DNA of 64,000 bases from Pseudomonas piscis (GCF_009380155.1 NZ_WHUV01000003.1:558001-622000), one strand, 5' to 3'. Numbered from the stretch's first letter, positions 48,350 to 57,559 are shown. Notes: generated by a model from the letters alone, not told the origin. Numbers and translations: made by a program.

Positions 48350-49108
48350 ATGCAGGCAGTGGATTTCAATTCGGACATGGGCGAAAGCTTCGGCCCGTGG
48401 ACCATCGGCGATGGCGTCGACAACGAGCTGATGGGCTTCATCAGCTCGGCCAACATCGCCACCGGCTTCCATGCCGGCGACCCCGGCACCATGCGCCGCA
48501 CCATCGAGCAGGCCCGGCTGCGGGGCGTGGCCATCGGGGCCCACCCGGGCTTTCGCGACCTGGTGGGGTTCGGCCGGCGCCACATCAACGCCCCGGCCCA
48601 GGAACTGGTAGACGACATGCTCTACCAACTCGGCGCCCTGCGTGAGCTGGCCCGGGTCCAGGGCCTTAAGTTGCAGCACATCAAGCCCCATGGCGCGTTG
48701 TACATGCACCTGGCCCGGGACGAGGAGGCGGCGCGACTGCTGGTGGAAAACCTGCAGAAACTCGAACCCGAACTGCTGCTGTATTGCATGCCCGGTTCGG
48801 TGATCTGCCGGATCGCCCAGGAACTGGGGCAACCGGTGATCCGCGAGTTCTACGCCGATCGCGATTACGACCTCAGCGGCTCCATCGTCTTTACCCGCCG
48901 GGTGCGGGTCCTGGATCCCCATGAGGTGGCCGCCAAGGTCCTGCGCGCCTGCCAGCAAGGGCTGGTCCGCACCGTGGAGGGCGAGGACCTGGCCATCGAG
49001 TTCGACTCCATCTGCCTGCACAGCGACACCCCAGGTGCCCTGGACCTGGTGGAAGCCACCCGCGCCGCGCTGGACCTGGCCGGCATCCAGGTGCGAGCGC
49101 CGCGCTGA
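48350..49108 (+). CDS. pxpA: 5-oxoprolinase subunit A-like protein (LamB/YcsF family)
   Basis: 252-aa cytoplasmic protein of the LamB/YcsF family with DFNSDMGESFGPW at the N-terminus, IATGFHAGDPGTMRRTI and the HPGFRDLVGFGRR metal-site region. In E. coli-type systems PxpA with PxpB and PxpC cleaves 5-oxo-L-proline to glutamate using ATP. Here it leads an operon that also holds a biotin carrier and biotin carboxylase, so the substrate may differ. ATG at 48350 has GGAG nine bases upstream; a GTG one codon earlier is less likely. Confidence 0.88.
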   Translation: MQAVDFNSDMGESFGPWTIGDGVDNELMGFISSANIATGFHAGDPGTMRRTIEQARLRGVAIGAHPGFRDLVGFGRRHINAPAQELVDDMLYQLGALRELARVQGLKLQHIKPHGALYMHLARDEEAARLLVENLQKLEPELLLYCMPGSVICRIAQELGQPVIREFYADRDYDLSGSIVFTRRVRVLDPHEVAAKVLRACQQGLVRTVEGEDLAIEFDSICLHSDTPGALDLVEATRAALDLAGIQVRAPR

Positions 49109-49201
49109 GGCGTTGCTCGCCAAGCCTCGCGCATCGACGCGACTCCAAGCGGTTTTGCTTTTTTTGCCTGCCTTTCGACAACTATTCCAAGAGAAACAGA
49201 C

Positions 49202-49444
49202 ATGGCCGAATACAACGTCATCACCCCCTTGCCGGGCACTTTCTACCGCAAGGCCACGCCCGACTCGGCGCCTTTCGTCGAGGTCGGCGACAGCGTCAGC
49301 GCCGATACCGTGATCGGCCTGATCGAAGTCATGAAGCAGTTTTCCGAGCTCACTGCCGGCAGCGCCGGCCAGGTCGGCGCCTTCCTGGTCGAGGACGGTG
49401 ACCCGGTGGAACCGGGCCAGGTCGTCGCGACCCTGGTCGAGTGA
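49202..49444 (+). CDS. Biotin carboxyl carrier protein (BCCP), short form
   Basis: 80-aa biotinyl domain on its own. The biotinylated lysine is Lys45 in IEVMKQF, with ITPLPGTFYRKATPDSAPFV before it. Only the C-terminal biotinyl part of AccB is present; the N-terminal region needed for the acetyl-CoA carboxylase complex is missing. That argues for a dedicated carboxylase rather than fatty-acid synthesis. Located 93 bp after pxpA and 10 bp before the biotin carboxylase. Confidence 0.9.
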   Translation: MAEYNVITPLPGTFYRKATPDSAPFVEVGDSVSADTVIGLIEVMKQFSELTAGSAGQVGAFLVEDGDPVEPGQVVATLVE

Positions 49445-49454
49445 GGGCCGCCCC

Positions 49455-50828
49455 ATGACCGAATCCATTCGCAAGCTGCTGGTCGCCAACCGTGGCGAGA
49501 TCGCCGTGCGCATCATTCGCGCGGCCAAGGCCCTGGGCATTCCCACCGTCGCTGCCTGCAGCGAGGCGGACGCCGACTCCATGGCCGCGCGCCTGGCCGA
49601 CGAAGTGCAGATCATCGGCCCGGCCCGGGCCGACAAGAGCTACCTGAATATCCAGGCCCTGCTGGCAGCCCTGGAGGCCAGCGGCGCCAATGCCGTGCAT
49701 CCGGGCTACGGCTTTCTTTCGGAAAATGCCGAGTTCGCCGAGGCGGTGGTCCAGGCCGGGGCGATCTTCGTCGGCCCCGATGCGCGGACCATCCGCCGCA
49801 TGGGCGACAAGGCCGAGGCCCGGCGTACCGCCCAGGCCGCCGGGGTGCCGGTGGTGCCCGGTTCGCCCGGCGAACTGTTCGACCTGCCAGCTGCGTTGCA
49901 AGCGGCGCAGGCGGTGGGTTTTCCATTGCTGATCAAGGCATCGGCCGGTGGCGGCGGGCGGGGTATTCGCCTGGCCGAGGATGCGGCGCAACTGGCCGAG
50001 GAGTTTCCCCGGGCACAGCGCGAGGCGCAGGCGGCGTTCGGCAACGGCGCCTTGTACCTGGAGCGGTTCATTGGCCGGGCCCGGCATATCGAGGTCCAGG
50101 TGCTGGGCGACGGCAAGCGTGCGGTGCACCTGTTCGAACGTGAATGCTCGCTGCAACGGCGGCGGCAGAAGATCTTCGAGGAGGCGCCATCGCCGGTACT
50201 CGATGCCACCCAGCGCGAGCAGTTGTGCAGCAGTGCGGTGCGCCTCACCGAGGCCCTGGGCTACCAGGGCGCTGGCACCCTTGAGTACCTGTATGACGAC
50301 AGCACCGGCGAGTTCTTCTTCATCGAGATGAACACCCGGATCCAGGTGGAGCATCCCATCAGCGAGCTGATCACCGGTGTCGACCTGGTCCAGGCCATGC
50401 TGCGTATCGCCGGTGGTGAACCGCTGGATCTGCGCCAGGAGGATATCCACCTCGATGGCGCGGCCCTGCAGATGCGCCTGAACGCCGAGGACCCGGCGCG
50501 GGACTTCTTCCCCAGCCCGGGCAAGGTCCAGGAGTTGTCCTGGCCGCAAGGGCCGGGGGTGCGGGTCGATAGCCACCTGTATCCGGGGTATGCCGTGCCG
50601 CCCTACTACGACTCGCTGCTGGCCAAGCTGATCGTCCATGGCGCCGACCGCGAGCAGGCCCTGGCTCGGGCGCGGGCGGCCGTGGAGCAAACGACCTTGA
50701 CTGGCATGGCCAGTACCTTGACCCTGCATCGCGAGCTGCTGGCCGAGCCTTGGCTGGCGAGCGCGGACTTCCATACCGCAACCCTGGAAACCTGGCTGGC
50801 CGGGCGCCGTGCCGGAGGTGTCGCATGA
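49455..50828 (+). CDS. Biotin carboxylase subunit (AccC-like)
   Basis: 457-aa ATP-grasp enzyme that carboxylates the biotin on the carrier protein. It has the N-terminal KLLVANRGEIAVRIIRAAKA, the glycine-rich ATP loop KASAGGGGRGIR, and the EMNTRIQVEHPISELITGVD catalytic region. It is a paralogue of the housekeeping AccC, here encoded with BCCP and PxpB/PxpC. Its stop overlaps the pxpB start. Likely partner carboxyltransferases are the next two gene products. Confidence 0.92.
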   Translation: MTESIRKLLVANRGEIAVRIIRAAKALGIPTVAACSEADADSMAARLADEVQIIGPARADKSYLNIQALLAALEASGANAVHPGYGFLSENAEFAEAVVQAGAIFVGPDARTIRRMGDKAEARRTAQAAGVPVVPGSPGELFDLPAALQAAQAVGFPLLIKASAGGGGRGIRLAEDAAQLAEEFPRAQREAQAAFGNGALYLERFIGRARHIEVQVLGDGKRAVHLFERECSLQRRRQKIFEEAPSPVLDATQREQLCSSAVRLTEALGYQGAGTLEYLYDDSTGEFFFIEMNTRIQVEHPISELITGVDLVQAMLRIAGGEPLDLRQEDIHLDGAALQMRLNAEDPARDFFPSPGKVQELSWPQGPGVRVDSHLYPGYAVPPYYDSLLAKLIVHGADREQALARARAAVEQTTLTGMASTLTLHRELLAEPWLASADFHTATLETWLAGRRAGGVA

Positions 50829-51697
50829 ACCAACCGATCCGCTACAGCTTTGGTGCCGACGAGCACCTGTTCGCCGAAGTCAGCGACAGCATGTCCCTGG
50901 AGGCTTTCTTCAAGGGCATGGCGGTCACCCGCGCGGTGGAGCGCCTGACCCTGGATGGGGTACTGGACGTATGCCTGGCCAATGCCTCGTTCCAGATCCG
51001 TTTCGATCCGGATCGCATCGCGCCCCAGGCCCTGCTGGAGGCCGTGCGCGAGGCCGAGGCCGGCGCCGTGGCCGAGCGCAGCCTGCACACGCGGATCATC
51101 GAGATCCCGGTGCTGTACAACGACCCCTGGACCCATGAAACCCTGATGCGTTTTCGCGACCGGCACCAGGACCCGGACGCCAGCGACCTCGAATACGCGG
51201 CGCGGATCAACGGCCTGGCGGATGTCGACGCCTTCATCGCCGCCCACAGTGGCGCGCCCTGGTTCGTCTCCATGGTGGGTTTCGTCGCCGGCCTGCCGTT
51301 CATGTTCCAGATGGTCGAGCGCGAGCGCCAGTTGCAGGTGCCCAAGTACCTGCGGCCGCGCACCGACACGCCGAAGCTGACCCTGGGCCATGGCGGCTGC
51401 TTCGGCTGCATCTACTCGGTGCGCGGCGCCGGTGGCTACCAGATGTTCGGCGTGACCCCGGCACCGATCTACGATCCGCAGCAGCAACTGGCCTACCTCA
51501 AGCAGCACATGGTGTTCTTCCGCCCCGGGGACATCGTGCAGTTCAAGCCTATCGATCGCGAGGCCTATGACCACGCGGTGGCCGAGGTGGAGGCCGGGCG
51601 CTTCGACCTGCGCATCCGTGAGGTGGAGTTTTCCCTGGATGCCTTTCTCGCCGACCCGGTCGGTTATCCCAAGTCGCTGCAGGAGGTGTTGGCATGA
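50825..51697 (+). CDS. pxpB: PxpB-like protein (allophanate hydrolase subunit 1 / KipI family)
   Basis: 290-aa protein of the AHS1/PxpB family, longer than E. coli PxpB (about 218 aa). Recognisable are RYSFGADEHLFAEVSDSMS, VSMVGFVAGLPFMFQM, the GCFGCIYSVRGAGGYQMFGV region and FFRPGDIVQFKPI. AHS1 is one half of the carboxyltransferase domain of urea carboxylase and a subunit of 5-oxoprolinase. ATGA overlaps on both sides couple it to the biotin carboxylase and pxpC genes. Confidence 0.88.
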   Translation: MNQPIRYSFGADEHLFAEVSDSMSLEAFFKGMAVTRAVERLTLDGVLDVCLANASFQIRFDPDRIAPQALLEAVREAEAGAVAERSLHTRIIEIPVLYNDPWTHETLMRFRDRHQDPDASDLEYAARINGLADVDAFIAAHSGAPWFVSMVGFVAGLPFMFQMVERERQLQVPKYLRPRTDTPKLTLGHGGCFGCIYSVRGAGGYQMFGVTPAPIYDPQQQLAYLKQHMVFFRPGDIVQFKPIDREAYDHAVAEVEAGRFDLRIREVEFSLDAFLADPVGYPKSLQEVLA

Positions 51698-52668
51698 TCA
51701 AGGTCATCAAACCGGGCCTGGCCACGTCGGTACAGGACCTGGGCCGCGAGGGCTTCTATCACCTGGGTATCCCGCCGTCCGGGGCCCTGGACCAGTACGC
51801 CCTGAGCGCCGCCAACCAACTGGTGGGCAACCCGGCTGGCGCCGCGGGCCTGGAGTGCACCTTGCTCGGGCCGGAACTTGAGTTCACTGCCGATGCCCTG
51901 GTGGCGGTCTGTGGTGCACACATGACGCCCAAGCTCGATGGCGTGGACAGGCACCTGGATACCGCGTTCGCGGTCAAGGCCGGGCAAGTGCTGCGTTTCG
52001 ACTTCCCCAAGGCCGGGGCCCGGGCCTACCTGGCGGTGGCCGGTGGCATCGATGTGCCGCTGGTGCTGGGCAGCCGTTCCACCTATGCCCTGGGCGCCCT
52101 GGGCGGTTTCCAGGGGCGGCGCTTGGCGGCCGGCGATGAGCTGCCGGTGGGGATCGCCGGCGGCAAGGGCCGCCCGGGGGCCAGCCTGCCCATGGCGCTG
52201 CGCCAGTCCCTGGGGGGCGAGATCAGTCTGCGGGTGGTGCCGGGGCTCTATTACGAACGCCTGAGCGAGGGGGCCAAGGCGAGTTTCTTCGCCGAACCCT
52301 GGACCGTGGGCTCGGAGGCGGATCGCATCGGCTATCGCTTCAAGGGTGGCAGTGCCCTGGGCTTCCAGCCTCGGGAGCAGCCGTTCGGTGCCGGTTCCGA
52401 TCCGTCGAACATCGTCGACAGTTGTTATCCCATCGGTTCGATCCAGGTGCCGGCGGGGCTGGAGCCCATCGTCCTGCATCGGGATGCGGTGTCCGGTGGC
52501 GGCTACGCAATGATCGGTACGGTGATCAGCGCCGACCTGGACCTGGTGGGGCAGATGCAGCCCAACCAGAAGGCGCGCTTTATTCCGGTGACCCTGGAAG
52601 AGGCGCTGGAGGCCCGGCGTTCCTACAAGAAGAAACTGGCTTGCCTGAGCAAGCTGTTTGCGTCCTGA
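51694..52668 (+). CDS. pxpC: PxpC-like biotin-dependent carboxyltransferase family protein (AHS2 / KipA)
   Basis: 324-aa protein of the AHS2/PxpC family: IKVIKPGLATSVQDLGREGF at the start, SGALDQYALSAANQLVGNPA, AVAGGIDVPLVLGSRSTYALG and SIQVPAGLEPIVLHRDAVSG. It is the second half of a urea-carboxylase-type carboxyltransferase, or of 5-oxoprolinase. The ATG overlaps the pxpB stop. It ends the five-gene operon. Confidence 0.9.
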   Translation: MIKVIKPGLATSVQDLGREGFYHLGIPPSGALDQYALSAANQLVGNPAGAAGLECTLLGPELEFTADALVAVCGAHMTPKLDGVDRHLDTAFAVKAGQVLRFDFPKAGARAYLAVAGGIDVPLVLGSRSTYALGALGGFQGRRLAAGDELPVGIAGGKGRPGASLPMALRQSLGGEISLRVVPGLYYERLSEGAKASFFAEPWTVGSEADRIGYRFKGGSALGFQPREQPFGAGSDPSNIVDSCYPIGSIQVPAGLEPIVLHRDAVSGGGYAMIGTVISADLDLVGQMQPNQKARFIPVTLEEALEARRSYKKKLACLSKLFAS

Positions 52669-52697
52669 TCCACCCGTCCGTGGCGGCTCACGCATCG

Positions 52698-52715
52698 TGT
52701 AGCCGCTGCCGCAGG
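52698..52715 (+). repeat. REP-like unit (TGTAGCCGCTGCCGCAGG)
   Basis: An 18-bp sequence in the 57-bp gap between convergent pxpC and the phosphate transporter. It matches units at 54481-54500 (inverted) and 54529-54564, so it is a member of a local short repeat family. Confidence 0.55.
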
Positions 52716-52725
52716 GGACTGCTGG

Positions 52726-54336
52726 CTAGAACAGTTGGGTGAACAGCCAGTACAGGCTGCCGGACAGCAGGATCGCCGCCGGCAGGGTCAGCACCCAAGC
52801 CATGGCCAGGTTGCGGATGGTGCGCATCTGCAAGCCGCCGCCGTTGGCCACCATGGTCCCGGCCACCCCCGAGGACAGCACGTGGGTGGTGGACACTGGC
52901 AGGCCGAACATGTCCGCCGCGCCGATGGTCAGCATCGCCACGGTTTCCGCCGACGCGCCCTGGGCGTAGGTCAGGTGGGTCTTGCCGATCTTCTCGCCAA
53001 CGGTCACCACGATGCGTTTCCAGCCGACCATGGTGCCCAGACCGAGCGCGATGGCCACCGCGATCTTCACCCACAATGGGATGAAGCGCGTGGCGTTGTC
53101 GATCTGCTGCTTGAACAGTTGCAGCTTGTCGCGGGTGTCCTGGTCGAAATGGCCGACCTGGTTCTTGTCCATCAGGCGGATGGTTTCACTGGTCAGGTAC
53201 ATGTCGTTGCGCACGTTGCCCATGGCTTCGGCCGGAACCTTGGACAGCGAGCCATAACCCTTCACTTCATTGCCGATGGCACCGGCCAGGGCGGCCAGGG
53301 CTGGCACCAGTTCGGGCGTGGCTTGCTTGCTGCGCATGTATTCCGAGAGCACCGCGCGAGGATCGGTTGGCGCGGCCTGTGGAGCACTCTTGACCAGGGC
53401 TTGCTGGGTGACTTCGGCCACGGCGGCGAACTGCAGGGCCTGGTCGGCGGGCATGGTGCGGTTCAGGGCGTAGGCCATGGGCAGGGTGCCCACCAGGATC
53501 AGCATGATCAGGCCCATGCCTTTCTGGCCGTCGTTGGAGCCGTGGGCGAACGACACCCCGGTGCAGGTCAGGATCAGCAGAGCGCGAATCCACCACGGTG
53601 GCGGGGTGTCGCCCTTGGGCGCCTTGTACAGCGCGCGGTTCTTGACGAACAGGCGCAGGGCCAGCAACAGCAGGGCGGCGAACACGAAGCCGATCAGCGG
53701 CGAGAACAGCAGGGCATAGCCGACCTTGGTGGCCTGGCCCCAGTCCACGCCGCTGGTGCCATCGCGGCCGTGCATCAGGGCGTTGGCCACGCCGACGCCG
53801 ATGATCGAGCCGATCAGGGTATGGGACGACGAGGCCGGTAGGCCGAGCCACCAAGTGCCGAGGTTCCACAGGATGGCGGCGATCAGCAGGGCGAAGATCA
53901 TGGCGAAGCCGGCGGAAGAGCCCACCTGCAGGATCAGCTCCACCGGCAGCAGGGCGATGATGCCGAAGGCCACTGCGCCGCTGGACAGCAGCACCCCGAG
54001 GAAGTTGAACAGGCCAGACCAGACCACCGCGAACTGTGGTGGCAGCGAATGGGTGTAGATCACCGTGGCCACCGCGTTGGCGGTGTCGTGGAAGCCGTTG
54101 ACGAATTCGAAGCCCAGGGCGATCAGCAGCGCGACGCCAAGCAGCAGGAACGGGGTCCAGGTGGTGACCGTGGTGCCCAGTTCGTGCATGTCGTGCATCA
54201 GGCTGTAGGCGGTGAACAACAGGCCCAGGGCCAATACGGCGAAGAACGCCACCAGGGTGAAGGGACCGGGTTTCTTATCCAGTTGCGGTTTGGCGTCGAC
54301 GCTGGGGGAGGCGACGGTCAGGGAAGGGGTGGCCAT
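52726..54336 (-). CDS. Inorganic phosphate transporter, PiT family
   Basis: 536-aa inner-membrane symporter with ten or more hydrophobic helices. The two PiT signatures are FEFVNGFHDTANAVATVIYT in the N-terminal half and GAADMFGLPVSTTHVLSSGV in the C-terminal half; SFAHGSNDGQKGMGL is mid-protein, before a cytoplasmic loop of about 150 residues. It imports phosphate, probably as a metal-phosphate complex, with protons. The N-terminal 25 residues are a hydrophilic extension. ATG at 54336 starts MATPSLTVASPS. Confidence 0.92.
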   Translation of the reverse strand: MATPSLTVASPSVDAKPQLDKKPGPFTLVAFFAVLALGLLFTAYSLMHDMHELGTTVTTWTPFLLLGVALLIALGFEFVNGFHDTANAVATVIYTHSLPPQFAVVWSGLFNFLGVLLSSGAVAFGIIALLPVELILQVGSSAGFAMIFALLIAAILWNLGTWWLGLPASSSHTLIGSIIGVGVANALMHGRDGTSGVDWGQATKVGYALLFSPLIGFVFAALLLLALRLFVKNRALYKAPKGDTPPPWWIRALLILTCTGVSFAHGSNDGQKGMGLIMLILVGTLPMAYALNRTMPADQALQFAAVAEVTQQALVKSAPQAAPTDPRAVLSEYMRSKQATPELVPALAALAGAIGNEVKGYGSLSKVPAEAMGNVRNDMYLTSETIRLMDKNQVGHFDQDTRDKLQLFKQQIDNATRFIPLWVKIAVAIALGLGTMVGWKRIVVTVGEKIGKTHLTYAQGASAETVAMLTIGAADMFGLPVSTTHVLSSGVAGTMVANGGGLQMRTIRNLAMAWVLTLPAAILLSGSLYWLFTQLF

Positions 54337-54480
54337 TGCTGGACAATCCTGTGGCTGGAAGGAATGGCTTCCATGATCGTTGCCGAATGTTACAGGCAGA
54401 CTGCCCCAGGTCATGGTTTGTGCGATTGACAGGCCCGTTGATCCGTTTGCCCCCCGGCGGCTCGTGCCGAGCCGTGCGCA

Positions 54481-54564
54481 GCCTGCGGCATCGGCTACAC
54501 GAGGCGGGGTTGCGGATACGGTGGTGCTGTGTAGCCGCTGTCGAGCGCCAGCGAGGCTGCGTAC
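54481..54564. repeat. Pair of inverted REP-like units
   Basis: GCCTGCGGCATCGGCTACA (54481-54499, inverted orientation) and TGTGTAGCCGCTGTCGAGCG onwards (54528-54564, direct) face each other about 30 bp apart, between the divergent-side start of the PiT gene and the end of the CorA/ZntB gene. With 52698-52715 they form a small family. Paired inverted units are the usual REP doublet arrangement. Confidence 0.6.
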
Positions 54565-54574
54565 GGCCGCGGGG

Positions 54575-55597
54575 TCAGTAATCCTGGCGTTTGCGAAAGG
54601 CCCAGCGCCCGGCGATCACGGTGAAGGTGACCACCAGCGCCACCAGGATCCAGAAGCCTTCCGGATCGCCGGAGAAGGGAATGCCGCCGACGTTCATGCC
54701 GAAGAAGCCGGCGATGATGTTGATCGGCAGGGCCAGCACCGTGACCACGGTCAGGGTGAACAGGGTGCGGTTGCTCTGCTCGTTGAGGTTGGCGGCGATT
54801 TCCTCCTGCAGCAGCTTGATCCGCTCCCCCAGGGCCGTGAGGTCGCTGATGATCAGGGCGAACTCCTCGGTGGACTTGCGCAGCTCCTTGACGTCGTCCT
54901 TCTGCAACCACGGCGGCGGCCGGTTGAGCAGCCGCAGCAGCGAGCCCGGCTCCAGGGCCAGCAGCCGTTGCAGGCGCACCAGTACCCGGCGCATGGCTCC
55001 CAGTTCGGCACGGTTGGCCGAGACCCTGGCCGCCAGCAACTGGTCTTCGATCTGGTCGACGCTGAGGCTGGTCTTGCGCACGATCTGGGTCAGCACCTCG
55101 CCCTGGTCCCGTAGCAGGTGGACCAGCAGTTCCAGGGGCGAGCGGAAGTGCTCGCCGGCCTTGACCGAGGAGCGCAGCTTGTCCACCGAATGCAGGGGTT
55201 GCAGGCGGGCGCTGATGATCAGGTTGCTGCGTACGCAGACCCACAGGGTGGAGATGTCCGAGGACAGCATGCTGCTGAAGTTGAACACCACGTCGTTGAC
55301 CACCGCCAGCAGGGCCGAGTCCACGTGCTCGATGCGGGTCGAGCGCGAACCTTCATGCAGTGCTTCGAAGAATTCATCGGGCAGTTGCAGGTGGGCCTGC
55401 ATCCAGCGCTCGCAAGCGGCATGGGCCAGGTTCAGGTGCAGCCAGAGAAATTCATCCTGGTGTTCGGCGGATTGCAGGGCTTGCAGGGCCTTGGCCGAAT
55501 CCATTTCGCGACCACGTTCGCCGGGGCGGAAGCGGTAACCGTAGAGCAGGCCAAACAGATCGGAATCGCGGTGACTCTGGTCGATGCTGTGGTTCAT
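54575..55597 (-). CDS. CorA-family divalent cation transporter (ZntB-like)
   Basis: 340-aa protein with a large cytoplasmic N-terminal domain (about 270 residues, ending in a long helix) and two C-terminal membrane helices joined by the GMN signature (GFFGMNVGGIPFSGDPEGFW). LLYGYRFRPGERG and the WLHLNLAHAACERW segment are typical of ZntB. It transports Zn2+ (with protons) or other divalent cations as a pentamer. ATG at 55597 (MNHSIDQ) is preferred to an open extension upstream. Confidence 0.9.
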   Translation of the reverse strand: MNHSIDQSHRDSDLFGLLYGYRFRPGERGREMDSAKALQALQSAEHQDEFLWLHLNLAHAACERWMQAHLQLPDEFFEALHEGSRSTRIEHVDSALLAVVNDVVFNFSSMLSSDISTLWVCVRSNLIISARLQPLHSVDKLRSSVKAGEHFRSPLELLVHLLRDQGEVLTQIVRKTSLSVDQIEDQLLAARVSANRAELGAMRRVLVRLQRLLALEPGSLLRLLNRPPPWLQKDDVKELRKSTEEFALIISDLTALGERIKLLQEEIAANLNEQSNRTLFTLTVVTVLALPINIIAGFFGMNVGGIPFSGDPEGFWILVALVVTFTVIAGRWAFRKRQDY

Positions 55598-55868
55598 GGG
55601 GGCTCGCAGGAGGGACAGTGCCCGCGCGGGTTTCACAGGTTCACTTGAGCCACATCATGGCAATGCTTCTTGACGGTTTTGTGACAATTGAAAGTCCATG
55701 ATTCGCCGCGTTATACCGGCGGTCGGCGGCTCTCAAGAATGTGTCGTCGATGCCGATCACGCTCACATGCCACGCGCATTCGAGCCGTCTCGAATGCGCC
55801 CGACAGGGACGTTCGGACTTACGCATGCCTTATCGGGCCTGCTCCATCCCTGCCATGAGATCTTCTCG

Positions 55869-57494
55869 ATGTTTTTGCAAAAATCCCTGAGAGGGCAAAT
55901 TCTTGCCCTGCTGAGTGGCAGCCTGTTGGCGATGCTGTTGATCGCCCTGGCGTGCTTTCAATTGCTGTCCAATGGCGTGCAGAGCTACCGCGAGCTGATC
56001 GAAGGTCCGCTGCACAGTTCGCAACTGATCGACGAGGCCAACCTGCAGTTCAAGATCCAGGTGCAGGAATGGAAGAACGTGCTGCTGCGAGGCAAGCAGC
56101 CCCAGGAAATGAACAAGTACTGGCAGCAGTTCGAAGATCGCCAGCGCGACGTGCAGAACATCCTTGGCGAGCTGGCACAGACCCAGGGCCTGGAGACCTC
56201 GCTCAAGAGCCGGGTCCAGCGTCTGGCCCAGGAGCATCTGGCCCTTGGCCAGGCCTACCAGAAGGCCCGTGATGCCTATGTGGCCGGCGGTGCCGATCCG
56301 AGTGCCGGCGATGCTGCGGTGAAGGGCTTCGACCGTGCCGCCAGCGAGCAGATGAGCGAGCTGGTGGTCGAGTTGCGCAAGCAGGGCCAACAGCAGTCGT
56401 TGCAGATCAGTGCGGCCGCCGATCGTACGGTGTGGCTGGGTATCCTGGTGATGCTCATTTCCGGTTTGCTGATCGGCCTGCTCAGCCTGTGGCTGGTCAA
56501 CCGTAGCCTGGTGGAGCCGATCCGCCAGTTGATCGACTATGTGGCCCAGCTCAGCCGTGGCCAGTTCTCCCAGCGGGTGGACAACACTCGCCAGGACGAG
56601 CTGGGCAAGCTGGCCGCCGCCGCCAACACCCTGCGTGACTTCCTCGCCCAGACCTTCACCAGCCTGCAGCGCAGTGCCTCGGACCTGGATACCTCCAGTG
56701 GTGAGCTCAACTCCATCGCGACCTTGATGTCCCAGGGCACCAACGACCAGTTCAGCCGCACCGACCAGGTGGCCACGGCGATGAACGAGATGTCCGCCAC
56801 CGCCCAGGAAGTGGCACGCCATGCCGCCGATGCCGCCCGGGCCGCGGACGATGCCGACCAGTCGGCGCAGCAGGGCGAGCAGGTGATGCAGAGCACCATC
56901 GACAGCATCACCCAGATGCGTGGCGAGATCGCCAACACCGCTACGGTGATCCGTCGTCTGGAAGCCGACAGCGGCAGGATCGGCAAGGTGCTGGAAGTGA
57001 TTCAGGGCATCGCCGAACAGACCAACTTGCTGGCCCTCAACGCGGCCATCGAGGCGGCCCGGGCCGGCGAGGCGGGACGCGGTTTCGCCGTGGTCGCCGA
57101 TGAAGTGCGCAGCCTGGCCCAGCGCACCGCGGCCTCGATCACCGAGATCAACCAGATCATCCAGACCGTGCAGACCGGCGCGGTGGATGCCGCCCATGCC
57201 ATCGAGAGCGGTCAGTCGCGCAGCGAACAGAGCGTGCAACAGGTGACCGAGGCCGGGGCCATGCTCGAGCGCATCACCCAGGCGGTGGAAGCGATTCGCG
57301 ACATGAACCGGCAGATCGCCACCGCCGCCGAGGAGCAGACCTCGGTGGCCGAGGACATCTCGCGCAACCTGACCGAGATCACCTCCATCGCCAGCACCAA
57401 CCTGGACAACGTCCAGCGTACCGAGGCGGCGAGCCGCAACCTGCATGTCCTGTCGGGCCAGCTGAACGAGGTCACGGCGCGCCTGAGCGCCTGA
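55869..57494 (+). CDS. Membrane methyl-accepting chemotaxis protein
   Basis: 541-aa chemoreceptor. First membrane helix residues 9-35, a mostly helical periplasmic sensor of about 155 residues (four-helix-bundle type, with EGPLHSSQLIDEANLQFKIQ), second membrane helix about 190-212, HAMP domain with PIRQLIDYVAQLSRGQFSQR, and a signalling domain with the hairpin NLLALNAAIEAARAGEAGRG near residue 395. Ligand unknown. ATG at 55869 gives the compact MFLQKSLRGQILALLSGS start. No C-terminal CheR-binding pentapeptide is seen. It shares a terminator with the convergent PepSY gene. Confidence 0.9.
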   Translation: MFLQKSLRGQILALLSGSLLAMLLIALACFQLLSNGVQSYRELIEGPLHSSQLIDEANLQFKIQVQEWKNVLLRGKQPQEMNKYWQQFEDRQRDVQNILGELAQTQGLETSLKSRVQRLAQEHLALGQAYQKARDAYVAGGADPSAGDAAVKGFDRAASEQMSELVVELRKQGQQQSLQISAAADRTVWLGILVMLISGLLIGLLSLWLVNRSLVEPIRQLIDYVAQLSRGQFSQRVDNTRQDELGKLAAAANTLRDFLAQTFTSLQRSASDLDTSSGELNSIATLMSQGTNDQFSRTDQVATAMNEMSATAQEVARHAADAARAADDADQSAQQGEQVMQSTIDSITQMRGEIANTATVIRRLEADSGRIGKVLEVIQGIAEQTNLLALNAAIEAARAGEAGRGFAVVADEVRSLAQRTAASITEINQIIQTVQTGAVDAAHAIESGQSRSEQSVQQVTEAGAMLERITQAVEAIRDMNRQIATAAEEQTSVAEDISRNLTEITSIASTNLDNVQRTEAASRNLHVLSGQLNEVTARLSA

Positions 57495-57509
57495 TCCCTG
57501 GACCCGCAA

Positions 57510-57550
57510 AGCACAAGGCCGCGCCCCTTGTAGAGGCGCGGCCTTGTGCT
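57510..57550. terminator. Bidirectional terminator between MCP and PepSY genes
   Basis: A perfect 16-bp stem (57510-57525 with 57535-57550) with a 9-nt loop lies between the two convergent stops. The T-tracts are poor, but the stem is very stable. Confidence 0.75.
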
Positions 57551-57559
57551 ATCTGCAGG

